Positions 48,693 through 61,082 of a stretch of 64,000 bases of DNA are shown piece after piece. Where the stretch lies: contig JABFTP020000042.1 in assembly GCA_013387265.2 (NCBI GenBank), positions 25,659,477-25,723,476 of the forward strand, read 5' to 3'. The first letter of the stretch is position 1; every line of letters begins with the position of its first letter. The notes beneath the pieces were generated by a model. That model did not search any database, was not told the origin of the DNA, and saw only the letters and a list, made by a program, of their open reading frames with translations. The translations under genes were made by a program, and so were the position numbers. The stretch comes from Cryptolaemus montrouzieri. Its lineage: Eukaryota; Arthropoda; Insecta; Coleoptera; Coccinellidae.

Positions 48693-51185
48693 CTCTTATC
48701 TTCGTTCTCTGACCTGTTTTTCAAGTTTTGAATCCAATTCGTTATTATTCTTCTGTCCTACAAAAGAGATAGAATTTCAGAATTGAATTGTTGGCTAAAT
48801 GCTCGTTGAAGGCCGAAGAGACTCCTTCCAGTTTGGATAGCAGGGGAACCTCTTAATTCGCCGCAACTACCCTGCATGTCTCGTAAACTTCCTATCACAT
48901 AGCACGTGGTGGTCAATACTTCAATCCCCCAATTTAGAAAAAAGAGATTTGAATGCTTCGACTCTCTGAAAAACATCTGAAAATGAACATAACATTCACG
49001 TGTAGCAAATAAATGGCAAATAAACATTTTTGAAAACCATTATGCTGCCACAATTCCATAGCTCGATGAATATTTTCTGCCACATATCCCTGTTAGGCTT
49101 CCTGATGAACCACTTGTGAATGAATATTGGTAATGTAAATAATTATGGGTATATAAATAATATTAGTAACCCCTTTTACTATACTTAAAACTATTTCGTG
49201 ATCTGCGTCCCATCAATTGTGTTTCTTTCATGTCAAATACCTCTTAATCCATAAGTCATCTGTCATAACAAAAGACACGAGAAACTTCGTAAGGTTACCA
49301 TCCGATATCAGACATAATTCTAATAAATCTTATATTAACAGATAGATAATTTCGAGAATGTGGACTAAGTGGCAGCCACTCCTCAACAATATAGTAGTCT
49401 ATTCTAACCCACTCTACTTTAGAGCTCCATCCTTTCTCGAAAGATTAGCACCTTGATGAATGAAAGCTCAGTCCCATTTTGTGAGATCCAAGTCCTCAAT
49501 TCTGATCCGATCGCCAGCCGGATATTCGCTCATGACGTATTTAATTGATTCTTCATCGTTATCCCGTAGTCTTCATGTGGAGCTCTCGATCAATTCTGAT
49601 TTTTGGGTGACTTCTAAAGTGACAATGCCGTGCTTATATGTTAGATAGAACTCTTAGGTTAGGACTTATAATGATAATTTAAGTTTGGTCCCCGAATTCT
49701 GTGGTGCAGTAATGCTTTACCTTTAGATCCTTCCATCAAATATTCTAACTCCTAATAGTCTCCAAAGGGATGCTGATCGTAGGCCGTCTCCCCACTGCCC
49801 TATATGCCCGAGTGGTCCTGGACCCACTTCATGTTGATCTTGTCACCTTCAATTTTTAGATATCAATGCCTTCAGTACAGCTTGGCTGCCCGAATTTATT
49901 TTTATTAAGCGTTCACAAACAGAAGATAGTGAATATATCTGATTGGAAGATAGTCGCAAGACAAATGGACTATTCTTGGATAATCACCAGACCGCCTGCA
50001 CTCACTCTATTTCCGTCTGTAGGTTAGGATCTGTAAGTATCCTAACAAGGCCCTCAAGTAGTCGACCCCTAGAGCTGTCCCATTACTGTCTGCAGGGAAT
50101 GATTGTCCTGAATTCGAGATGTCAAATAACGAATTCTGTAAAGCCAGATGTTTGGTTTATGCCCCAGTTACCAATGGAATTATAGTATCTAACCTATAAT
50201 TCTCGAAGAAAATATTTGAACTATTTGTCATGAAGTTGTAATTTTCCTGCAGTGAGAAAAATTGATGCCGTAAGATTGATTTGCCATTTTCATGGTCTTC
50301 TTTGTATTTATTGTTTGTCATCGAAGATCTACACGTTGATCTCCGAAAAATTAGAAATTACAAGGTGATTTCATTGTGGACGAAATATTGTCGTATTGTA
50401 AATAATAGAAAGTCTTGTGAGACTATCCTACTAATAAAACTATGTACTAATATATTGAATAGTAACAAGTATAAAGCACTGATATCATTTCGAGTCTTGC
50501 TTTGTATTGTATATTTGTATATCTTAAAGTTCAACGTGTTCCAAAACGATTTCGAAATTGTTTTCGTATAATTTGTGGCGGGAATACTGGGGCACTTGTG
50601 TTTGTAATATAAAAATAGTGTCTTTTTTCTCAAAATTGTTCTAGTTGTATTTTTGTTTTATTTCATGATTATTGAAAATTGTTGCGATAATAATATTTTT
50701 AACGATTAAGGAAAAGTACAAAAAGGGTGCTTACTGCTACCTTTGTAATATTTTTAATATTTAATAATTTCTATAGAAAACTCTTTTGACAAAAATATCT
50801 ACTCGGATGATGTTTTTCGGTACATAATTGCATGTTTGATGTTTTGGGACAATCGAAATCTATTACAGAAAGTATTTTCAGGGCAATATTCGTTACTGAC
50901 ACTTTAAATATTCGATTAGAAAGTGCAAAATTAAATTAATATAGTCAAAAGTTTGTTTCAGGAACTAAAGATTATGACATTTATAATATATCTGTTGTTC
51001 AAATTGAAATTGACTCTCAAAGAACTCCACCCACCATAAGTGGGTGCAATGAAAGCAAAAAGTTATAGCGGAGATAAGATACATGATTTGAACTTACAAA
51101 AGGTTTTCTAGATGAAAATTAAACTCAAGTTTTTATATAGGAAACATAGAACAACAGATAACACCTATAGTTTTGCTGTGTTATA
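48693..51185. other. Intronic stretch with a GC-richer unassigned patch
   Basis: No gene recognised. 49440-49640 and 49740-50130 are less AT-rich than the surround and contain broken peptide-like readings (NSLQRDADRRPSPHCPICPS near 49755). This could be retroelement decay, but I cannot place a family. Confidence 0.35.
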
Positions 51186-51536
51186 GTGAAATCATGCAGG
51201 GCTCACTTCGTGGAAAGATCAGTGCTAACTGTTGTGAGTCTATATGTTTATGAAGCAATTATGTTCATAGTTAATAATAAAGACCTGTTTGTGGCGACTG
51301 AGCGTGAACATGAGCAAAACACGAGAGCTAAGAACGATATGTGGCTACCCAGATTTAAGCATACTTACCTTCAGAACAACTCTGTTTATGCTTTGGTGAA
51401 AATTTATAATCACATTCCACAGGAGGCACGAGGGTGGCCACAAAATAAATTGAGAAGAAGATTAAATACTTACCTTAGGAGGACACCATACTACACTCTC
51501 CAGGAGTATTTTGAGGTCAATATTTGTCTAAGCTGA
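51186..51536 (+). pseudogene. LINE reverse transcriptase C-terminal tail
   Basis: Open for 116 codons: LTVVSLYVYEAIMFIVNNKD, EQNTRAKNDMWLPRF, NSVYALVKIYNHIPQEARG, LRRRLNTYLRRTPYYTLQEY. This is the conserved post-thumb tail of insect Jockey/CR1-type LINE polymerases (LTVxSLYIYExxxFV ... H..NTR ... YNxLPxxI ... LK..L...AYYSxxEF). The polymerase core is not present upstream, so this is a 5'-truncated insertion or an isolated remnant. It is less decayed than the other LINE relics, with no stop inside the tail. Confidence 0.8.
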
Positions 51537-53100
51537 TACCCTTGGAGCAAAAAAAAACTAACATCGATAGTAAGCCTATTTCTAAATTTAACCTGACAAG
51601 AATAGTAATCGATGAGAAGATATGAATTTCAACGCAAAAATTGAAGTAAAATTATCTTCCAAAGCTCAAGTGTCTATTTACAATTGCTATTTTCGGTGCT
51701 TCTTTTAGTCCCTTTTCATAAGGACACCAAACTTATGAAGAGGATATTAAATGGTTTTCGGGAATCCTTTTCTGGAACACTTGAATGATTTGATACTTTC
51801 TTTGATTGAATTGAAGAACTTACGTTTTTCATCGTTGTTTAAGCTTTTTTTTTCAATTTCTACAACTTTTTCGACCGTTTGCCGTGCTGGTTTGACCAGC
51901 ACTCCTGGTTCGTTCGACATTGTTCTTTTTTTTTGGAGGAGGGTCTCTGATTCGTCTATAATTGGTTTTTTGAAAATTTATTATTCCGCCATCGTTAGCC
52001 ATATTTAGTTTTTTCATAATATACGGTAGTTTTCCTCAAAAGCGCAGATAAAAGCTAAAAAATTGGTATTCAACATTATTGAACCACAATTAAATCATTG
52101 CAACGTGAGCTAGAACGATTCCTGAGTAAGTAGTTCAGGAGGAATATGTGAGATGGCGCATAACTTCAATATTGGCATTTCGGATATAAATACGAAACCT
52201 GGAATTGTTCAAAAACCCTTTTCACAATAATCGCTGCTAAGACTTATTCTCGTCTAATTCTGGAAACAACTTACTTACAAATTCTCATATTTTTGTATTC
52301 CTCATGCGACATTAATAATTTTAATGGTGCATTGTGCACATTGAATAATTTCAATAAATTTGAATATTTCAGCATACAATATTTCAAAGTGTGTACATTA
52401 TTTCATGTAAAAAAAATCGTATTAGTGAAATGCAATATCTTTCCATAAATTAACGCTTCGCTTATGATACGGAAATGAATAGTACACCTCTACACTTATT
52501 TAACCGAAAAATATCCAAGGGTGATCATTCAAAGAGGGTCGATGGAACAATCATTCCTAATTTGCTCCCCTGTCCAGAATTATTATTTTTCCTTTTTCAA
52601 GCACCACAGAACACGTGGCTGTTCTACCAATGTGTACAAGAAAGATAGTCGTATAGACAGAGTAAGGTATCTTACAGGGTCGACGCTAGTTCGTTAGTGA
52701 GATTTTTTATTCCTTTTCAGCTCCCCTTCTTTTTTCATTCGATATTATGACTCATCAAATATAGGTCAATTTCAACCCTTTCATTTTTGTGTCATCATTC
52801 CCAATATGAGTTCATCGATCGGGTGTTTCTTTTAAATAATACCTCAGTATTATAATTAGAAATGAGGAATAATGTGTCGTTGTTTTTAATTGAGGATATA
52901 CTCATTTGTATCAAACGGTGTGAATGATTTGACCATCAAATAAATCGGGACTGTAGTTAAAACCATTTTCTTGTACTATAATCAATGTTGTGAAATGTAT
53001 ATTATATGCGAAGATTTCTTATTAATTAGAATGATTGTAAGTATCAATTCTATTTGTTTTCATTCATTTCTATTGGAGGAATGTACAGCAAATTAATGGA
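51537..53100. other. Intronic stretch without recognisable genes
   Basis: AT-rich, nothing recognised. The + strand ORF 51751-52008 is unsupported. Confidence 0.5.
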
Positions 53101-53109
53101 TAAGCAATT

Positions 53110-53345
53110 TAAACACACTTAGCCTTCTGCAATAGCGCTTGAAATATAAGCTCTGGAAAATGAGGAGAAACGGGTGAACCATACGTTATCTTTTATATTA
53201 TTTAAGGAACAAGGAGGGAAAACCCTGAGTGAAAAACCCTGTCCCCTCTTACACTGATACATTAGTAACAGATCGTCTATAGGTTGAGAACAAAAAGTGT
53301 ATTCAGAATTAGTGTGATTACCATTCATTCTAACCTGATCTTCAT
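53110..53345. repeat. Dispersed repeat family, fragment 2
   Basis: TAAGCTCTGGAAAATGAGGA, then GTGAACCATACGTTATC, resembles TAAGCTCAGGAAAATGGGAA and ATGAAACATAC at 62413-62450, with further matches (CTTTTATAT, ATTTAAGGAACA against ATTCAAGAGAACA). It is the same family as fragments at 38740 and 62400. Function unknown. Confidence 0.5.
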
Positions 53346-53399
53346 TTGATAGTGAGATGGTTTCAATCTGAAAAATAAAAGAGACAAACAGCAGAAGTA

Positions 53400-53775
53400 C
53401 ATAATTTCAGTGAGTATTATTTCGTACCGATCGAACATGATTGAAAAAAATGTTGTAAAAAGCTGAATCCTAAACAGGACCAAACATAATCTGGTCTACT
53501 TTCCTTCTCACAATGCAGATCATTGGCCGTATCTTATGAATATTATAAGGTGAATACTTTAATCCCATAAGATCTTTCCACTCTGAAAACGTCCTTCTGG
53601 TATTCAATGAACGAAAGTAGATTCGTCTATTCTCTGATTATTATGATCTGATTGATGCTCTGTGTATCTAGTTTTGGATTAACGACCAGTCTGATCTATA
53701 TAAACGTTATCACAATTCATACAGGACAACTTGTCAATCCAGTCCCTTGAGAGTTTCAAGTGGGTTTCGAAATGA
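53400..53775 (-). pseudogene. Penelope-like GIY-YIG endonuclease relic
   Basis: On the - strand from about 53735: DKLSCMNCDNVYIDQTGR, stop, KTRYTEHQSDHNNQRIDEST. This is the GIY-YIG core with its leading CxxC pair. The Gly of YIG is replaced by Asp. A C-terminal extension decays over the next 250 bases. No RT lies nearby in the same orientation, so this is a fragment. Confidence 0.68.
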
Positions 53776-54925
53776 CATTTGCAATCTTCTTGATGATAAA
53801 TTCAAAATATTTTAATGAAATGTATTTATCGTTTAATATAGATAAATATAACTTTTGAATATTTCCTGCTCCCTTACTAACCATAAAAGATTGGCTGTGT
53901 TTTCACATTTTTTCAGGATCGGAAAATACTCTACAGTCTGTTTGTGAGTGGGTTTTTACACGATATTGAGTAACCAAATTGGCGGAAAACACTCCTGCTT
54001 AACCTGCGTTGAGAAGATAACTTTTCAGTCATTCTTCTGTGTATTCATATACCCACTGCTACTTTCTTTTTTCAAAAGTTGTGTAATGCCGTACAAACTT
54101 TTGCGAATGATTCAGTAAAAACTGTTCGAGGAAAATTGCAGAAAACTTTCCCCAGAAGGCATTGAACACTAAAGGCAAGTGAAAATATGTATCTAGAGCC
54201 TGAAGAAGTGTTTATAGTACCCTTCACCAGAAAACAGTCGAACGGGTTATAACCACCAATTATCTGAGCAAAACATCTAGAGGTAATCCTGGTGTAATAG
54301 AAGGATATCTTGGACACACTAAGTTACTAAGGAAGCGGTTCTTGAAGAATCACATTCTGCCTCTAACCATGCAGCGAAGGTACCCCCAGTGTACTTCTTC
54401 TCACTTCCTGCTTTATGGCCGCACATCTGCGTTGAAATAGTAGGAAGAAATAAATGAGCATTGCTATAGTTCCTACGCTCACCTGCTTCAATTTGCTCAA
54501 GCCACTTTTATCTACTTTCACCAGAATGATTCATTATTTCTGTCCCTTAGCTGTGTTAGTTCTGCACTTGAGGGACTTCCTTCTCAATTTTATTTGAATA
54601 TAATTGAATGGTTTCTTCTCCACAGTGAAATATCCGCAAAATATCTAGGGATTGACTATGAGTTATGGAGCGATACATTACATTACTGAGTTTATCAAAT
54701 TTATGGCCTGATTTATCATTTTTCTAGACGTGAGGTGTTCTCAAGTGTATCACTAGCATATAATAATACTCCTGACTGGATAGCTGCATAATGGTAACTG
54801 AAACAAAGTGCACTAGGCCACGAACTGCTAGAATCGTGCAGATTCCAGAAGCAGTCAAACCTGCTGCAGATTGCAGCCAACGAATAAGTGCCTGAGGTTT
54901 TGCACAATGGATGCTCTTTGAGGGC
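53776..54925. other. Intronic stretch without a recognisable gene
   Basis: No domain recognised. It may contain decayed upstream parts of the LINE relic that follows. Confidence 0.4.
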
Positions 54926-54929
54926 TTGA

Positions 54930-55740
54930 AATATACTAAGCTCTTTGCTGAAATTATGAAGACAGTGGACCCCGAGCCATCAAGAGAATTATTTAGAACT
55001 GCAGTTAATAATGTGGGTTAGAGTGGCAATCAACGTCTATTGTGGATATAGCGCTTTGAGTGGAAGAAGAAGAATCCAGCTTATAACACTTAGCTAGAAC
55101 GTTCACTAAAGAAACTTTGGTACAGAGCTAGACTATCCGTCTGGATCTGTCTGACGCATCTGCTGGAATATTCAGGGTTACGCTAGTATGGAGTAATCCA
55201 TACTACGCCTGCCACAATTATGAAACTGCTCGATCTTCCTTTCTTCCATCTACAACTGAGTAGCGAGGCAAAATGGACCTCCTGCAAATTACATCAAACG
55301 GCAATGAGCTTTCTCAAAGCTATATCGATGAGACCTCAAGACAGGTAGATATATACTGTTACACAAAAAAATAGCCGACCTGACCCAGTGTACTGATGTT
55401 TGCAGAACCCGTAAAGGCAGGGTTATATGGTAGCATTACTGGGATCAACGCATCGCTGAGACTTGTCTGATCACATTTCAGGCAGAACTTCACTGCGCAT
55501 CAGTTTATAGAAATACATTAAAGTATTTACTGATGACAATCAAGCAGCAGTAAGAGCACTCCTTTGTTCTTAACTGTGGAACTGCCGAATTACTCTGAAC
55601 AAGCTGAAGCCTACAAAATTTTCATTCCGTTCTGGATGCCGAGTAATTCTAGCTACTTGGATGACGAGCACACTGATTGGTTGGCACAAATAGGTTTCTA
55701 AAATTTTGAGTGCACCCAGAACCTCTTTTAGGTAGACCAG
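54930..55740 (+). pseudogene. LINE relic with RNase H domain
   Basis: + strand, several frames: KLLDLPFFHLQLSSEAKWTS (the LPPLDLxxxxEA segment between RT and RNase H). In the RNase H domain come ITFQAELHCASVYRN (Glu motif, AELxAI in the family), then VFTDDNQAAVRALL (Asp motif) and KIFIPFWMPSNSSYLDDEHT, DWLAQIGF (the WxPGHxGxxGNExADxLA end). The RT part upstream is not readable. The RNase H places it with I/R1/LOA-type elements. Confidence 0.62.
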
Positions 55741-55899
55741 TTAAAATTTTCATTCGATTTGATTACATTAGAACATGCTTACATCAGTCGAAAAGAGAAA
55801 CAATAAACAAATATACATAATCCATGATAAACCATTATTTGTTACATCTTATAAATATTATTAACAGTAAGGATTTTTTACTCCTATTAAGATGATAAA

Positions 55900-56260
55900 T
55901 ACACCTGAAAGTTTTCTGAGTCAAACGTTAAGGAAATAATGATTGCATCTCATATCGGTCCCAAAACCAACCCCTGAAGAACACCTGTGAAGTCAGATTA
56001 TATGCCATTACAGGTGACGCATTGTTGTATTGTTGTAGAAACATAGCAATTTTAGAAAAGTTTTATTTCTCGAAATTACTGCTAAAAATGTCAACAGTGG
56101 TACAGCATATTCATTTATTTCAAGAAAATTATAAATCCAGTGGTTTGTCGTCGATTTTGCCTTATGAAATCCAAATTGAAGTGTATCAAACAGATTCTAG
56201 AAGAGAGATGAAGACAAAACTGAAAACTTTTCGGAATACTAAGGGTTGAAAGCCTTTAAG
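55900..56260 (-). pseudogene. LINE reverse transcriptase fragment, opposite orientation
   Basis: On the - strand from about 56180: LFDTLQFGFHKAKSTTNHWI, YNFLEINEYAV, the NQFGFRKGKSTTxAI segment of LINE RT. Near 55970 follows TGVLQGLVLGPI, the RGVPQGSVLGPLLF box. The YADD box expected about 100 bases further on is missing. It abuts the RNase H relic tail to tail, so the two come from separate insertions. Confidence 0.6.
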
Positions 56261-58332
56261 TTGGCACACTCTGCTTGAAAATGAGTTTGAAGGATTAAAG
56301 TTTTTGGCAAGATTTTTTGATAACACAAAGAACAGAATGATTTTGCTTTGAAGAAGATAACTTTCTTCAAAAACTGAACTCTCTAATCAAATATTATGAG
56401 GGGCCAAAATAATCTGCAACGACGCGCTGGAAGAGCAATAATGGTCCACTCACTATCAAATCGATGTATCAATCTATTATCATCAAACTACCTATATTCA
56501 TAACTTTCTAAGCAGATGGTCGTTTCGACTTTTGAACAGGCAATTTCCAGTTGTGATTTTTGCGTATAAATTCATCATGAAAAACACCATTGATTTGTAA
56601 TCGAAAAATATACAGATATCTTCTGTAATGAATGACAATGTTTTTCCGAAAACGACATCTAAGAAAATGGACATAATTTTCTTCAATAATAATATTTCAT
56701 TTAGCTGTCTAGCAGTCTAAACACCCTATACACTGTCGAAGCCTCATAAAAAATAATGCATAAAATTCGTTTACCAAACATTGAAAAAATTCAATTTTCC
56801 ACCCATCCCTTGCGATTCTATTTGAAAAAGAAACGAGTATTTCGCTCAATTTGTCGTTTTTTCCAAGTTTCGCGTAATTAGATAAAAAGTTACATTAACA
56901 ACTTCCTTCCTGTTCCTAAACTAGATTTTGAAATACAGAAACGAGTTGATAAAAATTAGGCCCTTTTAGGCATCCTTCTACGTTGTTTTTACATGAAAAC
57001 GGGACTGTAAAAAGTGTGACGAACTTGCCATGTGAGGAAGAGGAACGGAAAAGTATTTTCTCTCTTCTCCTCTAATTTCCAGAGCTTCTCTGCTAATTAT
57101 CACGCATTCTTTATCATATTTTGCGTTCATTTAGTTTATTTTTTGCCGTTCTTACTCTGATGCCCTGGCCTTGCTTCAACAGGATGTTTCATGGGGCATC
57201 ATCGCCTACTTGAAATGAACGAGTTGGAAATGAAAAACGAAAGCTAGTCTGCTTGATTCATTAGATTAAATTTTTGAAATATTACGTAGAATGTTCTCAG
57301 AAGAACTATCGCATCAATTCGACAAATTATTATTTATTGATTCCTATATTACCCAAAATATATTCATTTTATTTATAATGATGGGCAAATGTGTCGAAAC
57401 CCTTCATTTTTTGGTTAGGATACAAACTTTATTGACAAATTTTCAGAACAAAATTCACAGAATTAAAATAATAATTACACATCTGCATATCGCTCTGAGC
57501 GAAACAGGTTGTTCGCCGTCGGTCTACCTTCAGTTTGTATCTGGTACAAGACCAACTTTTTTCATTTTATTATAGTAACTCAAGTCCATTTTGTCCATCA
57601 ACTAATTATTCGATATATACTGATTCTTGAGAAATACCAAATTTCAAAGAAAAAGGAATAATTTGTAAATACATGATTTAATGTTGTTTCTCCGTCAAGT
57701 TGTAAGATTTGCTTCGACAGAAATTTCTTATATATTGATAAAGTAATTCAATCAGAACTAACTTAAGCAATATGCACCATTCGATCGATTTATGAGTAAT
57801 TTTATCGAAGTAAGAAAAAGTTACTTATTAACTTTATTTGATCGACCATCGGGTTGACCAACAGGAAGTAGACAGATAATTTATAGGTTATACCGTCCGA
57901 GAGAACCTTGAAGATAAAAAATTGAATATAAATCCTTGTACGTCATAAATTCCAGAGGTCGTGATGTATCAACAAGAAAATACTCGAGGAAACGCGTGGG
58001 CAACGTTCATGATTAATCATTATATACAAAGTGTTCATTATTTGAAAACAATGAATATTAGATCTTGACAATTTTTTCTTGAAATAGCCAATAAATTCAT
58101 AATTATTGAATGAAGTCTTCCCAAATAATACCTCCCGAAGTTATGGTAGAATTAACGTACATCATCAACGTACAAACTTTATATATTGGTCATCTTAAGT
58201 CGAACCAAAGCAAAATGTTCAAATCAAACCAAACACAAGTTGAATTTTCTAGCAAAAATTGACCAAAGTTTGGTTTGGTTGGGCAATCTCATTAACCAAC
58301 AAATTTGTCAACAGTGCATTGGTCGTTTGCAG
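56261..58332. other. Distal part of the large intron, no recognisable genes
   Basis: AT-rich. No transposase or LINE motif was recognised here. Ends at the splice acceptor GTCGTTTGCAG. Confidence 0.5.
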
Positions 58333-58465
58333 CAACATGCAGCTCTCATTGGTGGACCAAATGCAACAACTTGCCCCTTATGCCACAAAATGTTCATTGG
58401 TGGGGAAAGCTTAATGGAGCATATGAAACATACGCATAAAGACCCCAACGCTTCAGGGGTAGCCA
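58333..58465 (+). CDS. C2H2 zinc-finger gene, internal exon (end of finger 2 and finger 3)
   Basis: Exon between GGTCGTTTGCAG|CAACAT and GTAGCCA|GTAAGT, 133 bp: 44 codons plus one base (leaves in phase 1). Its first codons, Gln-His, follow THTSK of the exon at 34488 in the same phase. The His at codon 2 completes finger 2 (C-x2-C-x12-H-x4-H across the junction). Finger 3 is C14-x2-C17-x12-H30-x4-H35 (CPLCHKMFIGGESLMEH, HTH), followed by KDPNASGVA. The open frame upstream of 58333 (from 58186) is read-through intron. The exon is clean and of higher GC than its surround. The next exon probably lies beyond 64000. Confidence 0.88.
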
Positions 58466-59519
58466 GTAAGTATTTGAGCTGGTTGTAGCATGTTTACATT
58501 TGTTTGAAGACAAATCTAGAAGGTTTTTGCAAGGTAACTATAATATTTTCTTTGGAAATTTTGGAAGAAATCAAAATAGACTTGTTGGTATTATACTGAT
58601 ACTCAAAATAGGAGGTACTTCCAGATTAGTGATTCGAAAAACATTTAGAACTAAGCTTATTTACTCTGGATAGGTATTTGATGGAATATCATGTGTATTT
58701 TAGAAAGTCTAAAATCTGCTCGAATATCATTTTATAGCTACTTTTGATGAATCTACACACGTAACTTGTTCATGGTTATTCAAATGGTTACCAATTATAA
58801 AATTAGATCAGTTTTATGATTCAAACCAGAACCAGAAACCTCAGGCAACATTAAGAGAGAATCCCTGGGTAATCTTCCATCAGCGGAATTGTTCCCTGCC
58901 ATTTGTTTTAGTGAGAAATTTGTGTTACTTTCTAGAGTGGTTCAAGTATTGCTTCTCACCCACAATTGAAGTTAATCTCAATTTCTTATGAATGACTATT
59001 TCCAGAAATCATTCATCTCAGGTTCAGTGAAAATTATAGATCTATTTCGGATTCCTTAGGGCAACTTACAAGTTGTTTTTGACCAGGCATGAATCATGAA
59101 CCACCTTAGACGATTCTCTCTTCATCTTGGTTTTCCACCTTTCTTCTTCATATGATGGAAATTCCAAGCATGCTCCAGGTAGCTGTGAAGCTATCCAGAA
59201 TATCCTTAAACGAAAACTTCCTCATACTCGCCTGTTCGGTGATATTTTGACAAGCCTAGAAGATTTATTTGTAGATTTGTAGATCCTTCAATTCCTACAA
59301 TAACCGAAACTTCCTGATAATTATCACATTCGCTTGTGTCACGGAAGTAAATTAATAGCAGACAGGAGCCATCAAATTGTAGCTTCATGATCCAGCCTGG
59401 TCTGAGTAGGCATTTTGAACATATCGGTGATATGTAATTTATTTCGACAAATATTTTCCGTCAAAAAACCTTAAAATCGAAGATTAATTTTCGATCAAGA
59501 GGATCTCACCTAATTTAAA
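58466..59519. other. Start of the downstream intron, no recognisable genes
   Basis: Begins with donor GTAAGTAT. AT-rich, nothing recognised. Confidence 0.55.
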
Positions 59520-59521
59520 TA

Positions 59522-61082
59522 AACACCTCAAAAAAGTCTAGGGAACACTTCTGAATATCGATATATCGTATCCAGAACGATCAATATGGATGATTTTTTT
59601 TAAGAAATGAACATCTGTATCAATTTCTCACCAAATTATGTAGAGTGCCGCAACAGATTTCAGTTTTTTTTTATAAAAAACTAAAAATGCAGCAGATGCG
59701 ACGCTGATTTATAATCATTTCATGTATTCAGTGTTTGAAATCAGTTAGTTGGCACTTTGTTTCTGTTGTAAGCACAAATAAAAGATTCAAGTTTTGTGAT
59801 TCGACCATGGAAAGACGACATTTGACTAGAGAAGAGATGTTACGAGCCGTTGGCATGCTCCAAGCAAGGAGCTCACAACGGGAAGTATCCAGGGTTCCGG
59901 GAAGTAGCCCAAGTGTCATAAACCGTTTATGGTCGCGTTTCAATGAAACAGGTAGCGTAGAAGAACGCCATACAGGTCGTTTCAGGATTACTACAGTCGC
60001 CCAAGACCGATTTTTGGTTTTACAAGCCAGAAGAGATCGTACTACCACAGCATCTCAATTAGCTCAAGAGTTATCACGAGTTCATAATGAATAAATTTCT
60101 GACCGAACTGTGAGGAATCGACTGCACGAAGGTCAACTCCACTCCAGACGTCCTTTAAGAGTTCCACAACTGACCCATGGAAATCGCGCTGCTCGTTTAG
60201 CTTGGTGCCAAGAACACGTAAACTGGGATCAAGAGAGGTGGGCCACAGTTCTCTTCAGTGATGAATCTAGATTAAGTTATTATCCCGATTCGGGAAGAAT
60301 TCGAATATGGAGGGAACCTGGAAAGCAAAACCGTCTCCAGCATGCTCGAGAAGTTGTTAGACAGGGAAGCGGATCAGTGATGTTTTGGGGAGGTATACAC
60401 CTTGGTGGAAGAACTGACCTCGTTTTCATACAGAACAACCTTACGGGAAATTCCTACCTAAATGAGATAGTTTTACCTGTAGTGGTACCATATCTCCAAA
60501 CAATGGGTCAAAATCCACTCTTCCAACAAGATAATGCCCCTCCTCATCGTGCAAGAGTTGTCTTGAACGTTATTGAAGAGAATGTTATCGATCTTCTACC
60601 GTGGCCATCCTGCTCTCCAGATCTGAATCCCATCGAGCATGTATGGAACACCCTAAAAAAATCCCCTGCGTCAAAACGTCTTCCATCTTGAAAAGGAGCT
60701 TCGATTAGCAGTTCAGGGGGGCTTGGAATGACTTTAAAATGTAATAGACAATTTAATATTGAGCATGCCGCGACGATGCCAAAGTGTCATTAATAACAGA
60801 GGTGGACCTTCTGGGTACTAAAAAATATAAGTGCTTCCATATCGTTTCGAAAATATTAGTTCAGGATTTTTTTTTGTGTTTTACCAAATTTCGTCATTTT
60901 CAAATTTCAATTTTTTTTTATAATAGGTGCTTTGGAGAAGTCAAATATTATTTTGTTTTCTTGAGAATACATTATATACAATACATCCTAACAAAAACCG
61001 AAAGATTTCTATAAATTCGAATCATCAAATTCATGTTTTAAAGAAATTGGTAAGTGTTCCCTAGACTTTTTTTGAGGTGTTC
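59522..61082 (+). mobile_element. Tc1-like transposon, best preserved in the window
   Basis: The left end AACACCTCAAAAAAGTCTAG, then GGAACACTT, is matched by the right end AAGTGTTCCCTAGACTTTTT, TTTGAGGTGTT, giving a TIR of about 30 bp. The left flank ends in TA (59520-59521). On the right, two extra bases (CA) precede the TA, so the exact terminus is uncertain by 2 bp. About 1.56 kb overall, typical of Tc1. It contains a nearly intact transposase gene. It is the youngest-looking DNA transposon here. Confidence 0.9.
59807..60821 (+). pseudogene. Tc1-like DD34E transposase, one stop and one late frameshift
   Basis: The ATG at 59807 (CGACCATGG context) opens MERRHLTREEMLRAVGMLQA, then helix-turn-helix repeats (SSQREVSRVPGSSPSVINRL, HTGRFRITT) and TASQLAQELSRVHNE. 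An in-frame TAA at 60092-60094 follows. The same frame then continues ISDRTVRNRLHEGQL, TVLFSDESRL (Asp 1), GSGSVMFWGGIHLGGRTDL, FQQDNAPPHRARV (Asp 2) and CSPDLNPIEHVWNTL (Glu). Thirty-four residues separate the second Asp and the Glu, so the triad is DD34E and complete. A frameshift in the A run near 60655 moves the last 50 codons (VFHLEKELRLAVQG ... MPRRCQSVI) to another frame ending at 60821. Total about 338 codons, the normal length. Only these two lesions were seen. Confidence 0.92.

Noticed and set aside
58186..58332. Extending the second zinc-finger exon upstream to the ORF start
   Set aside because: The acceptor at 58331-58332 gives a phase-matched join that completes finger 2. The upstream reading lacks zinc-finger features and is intronic.
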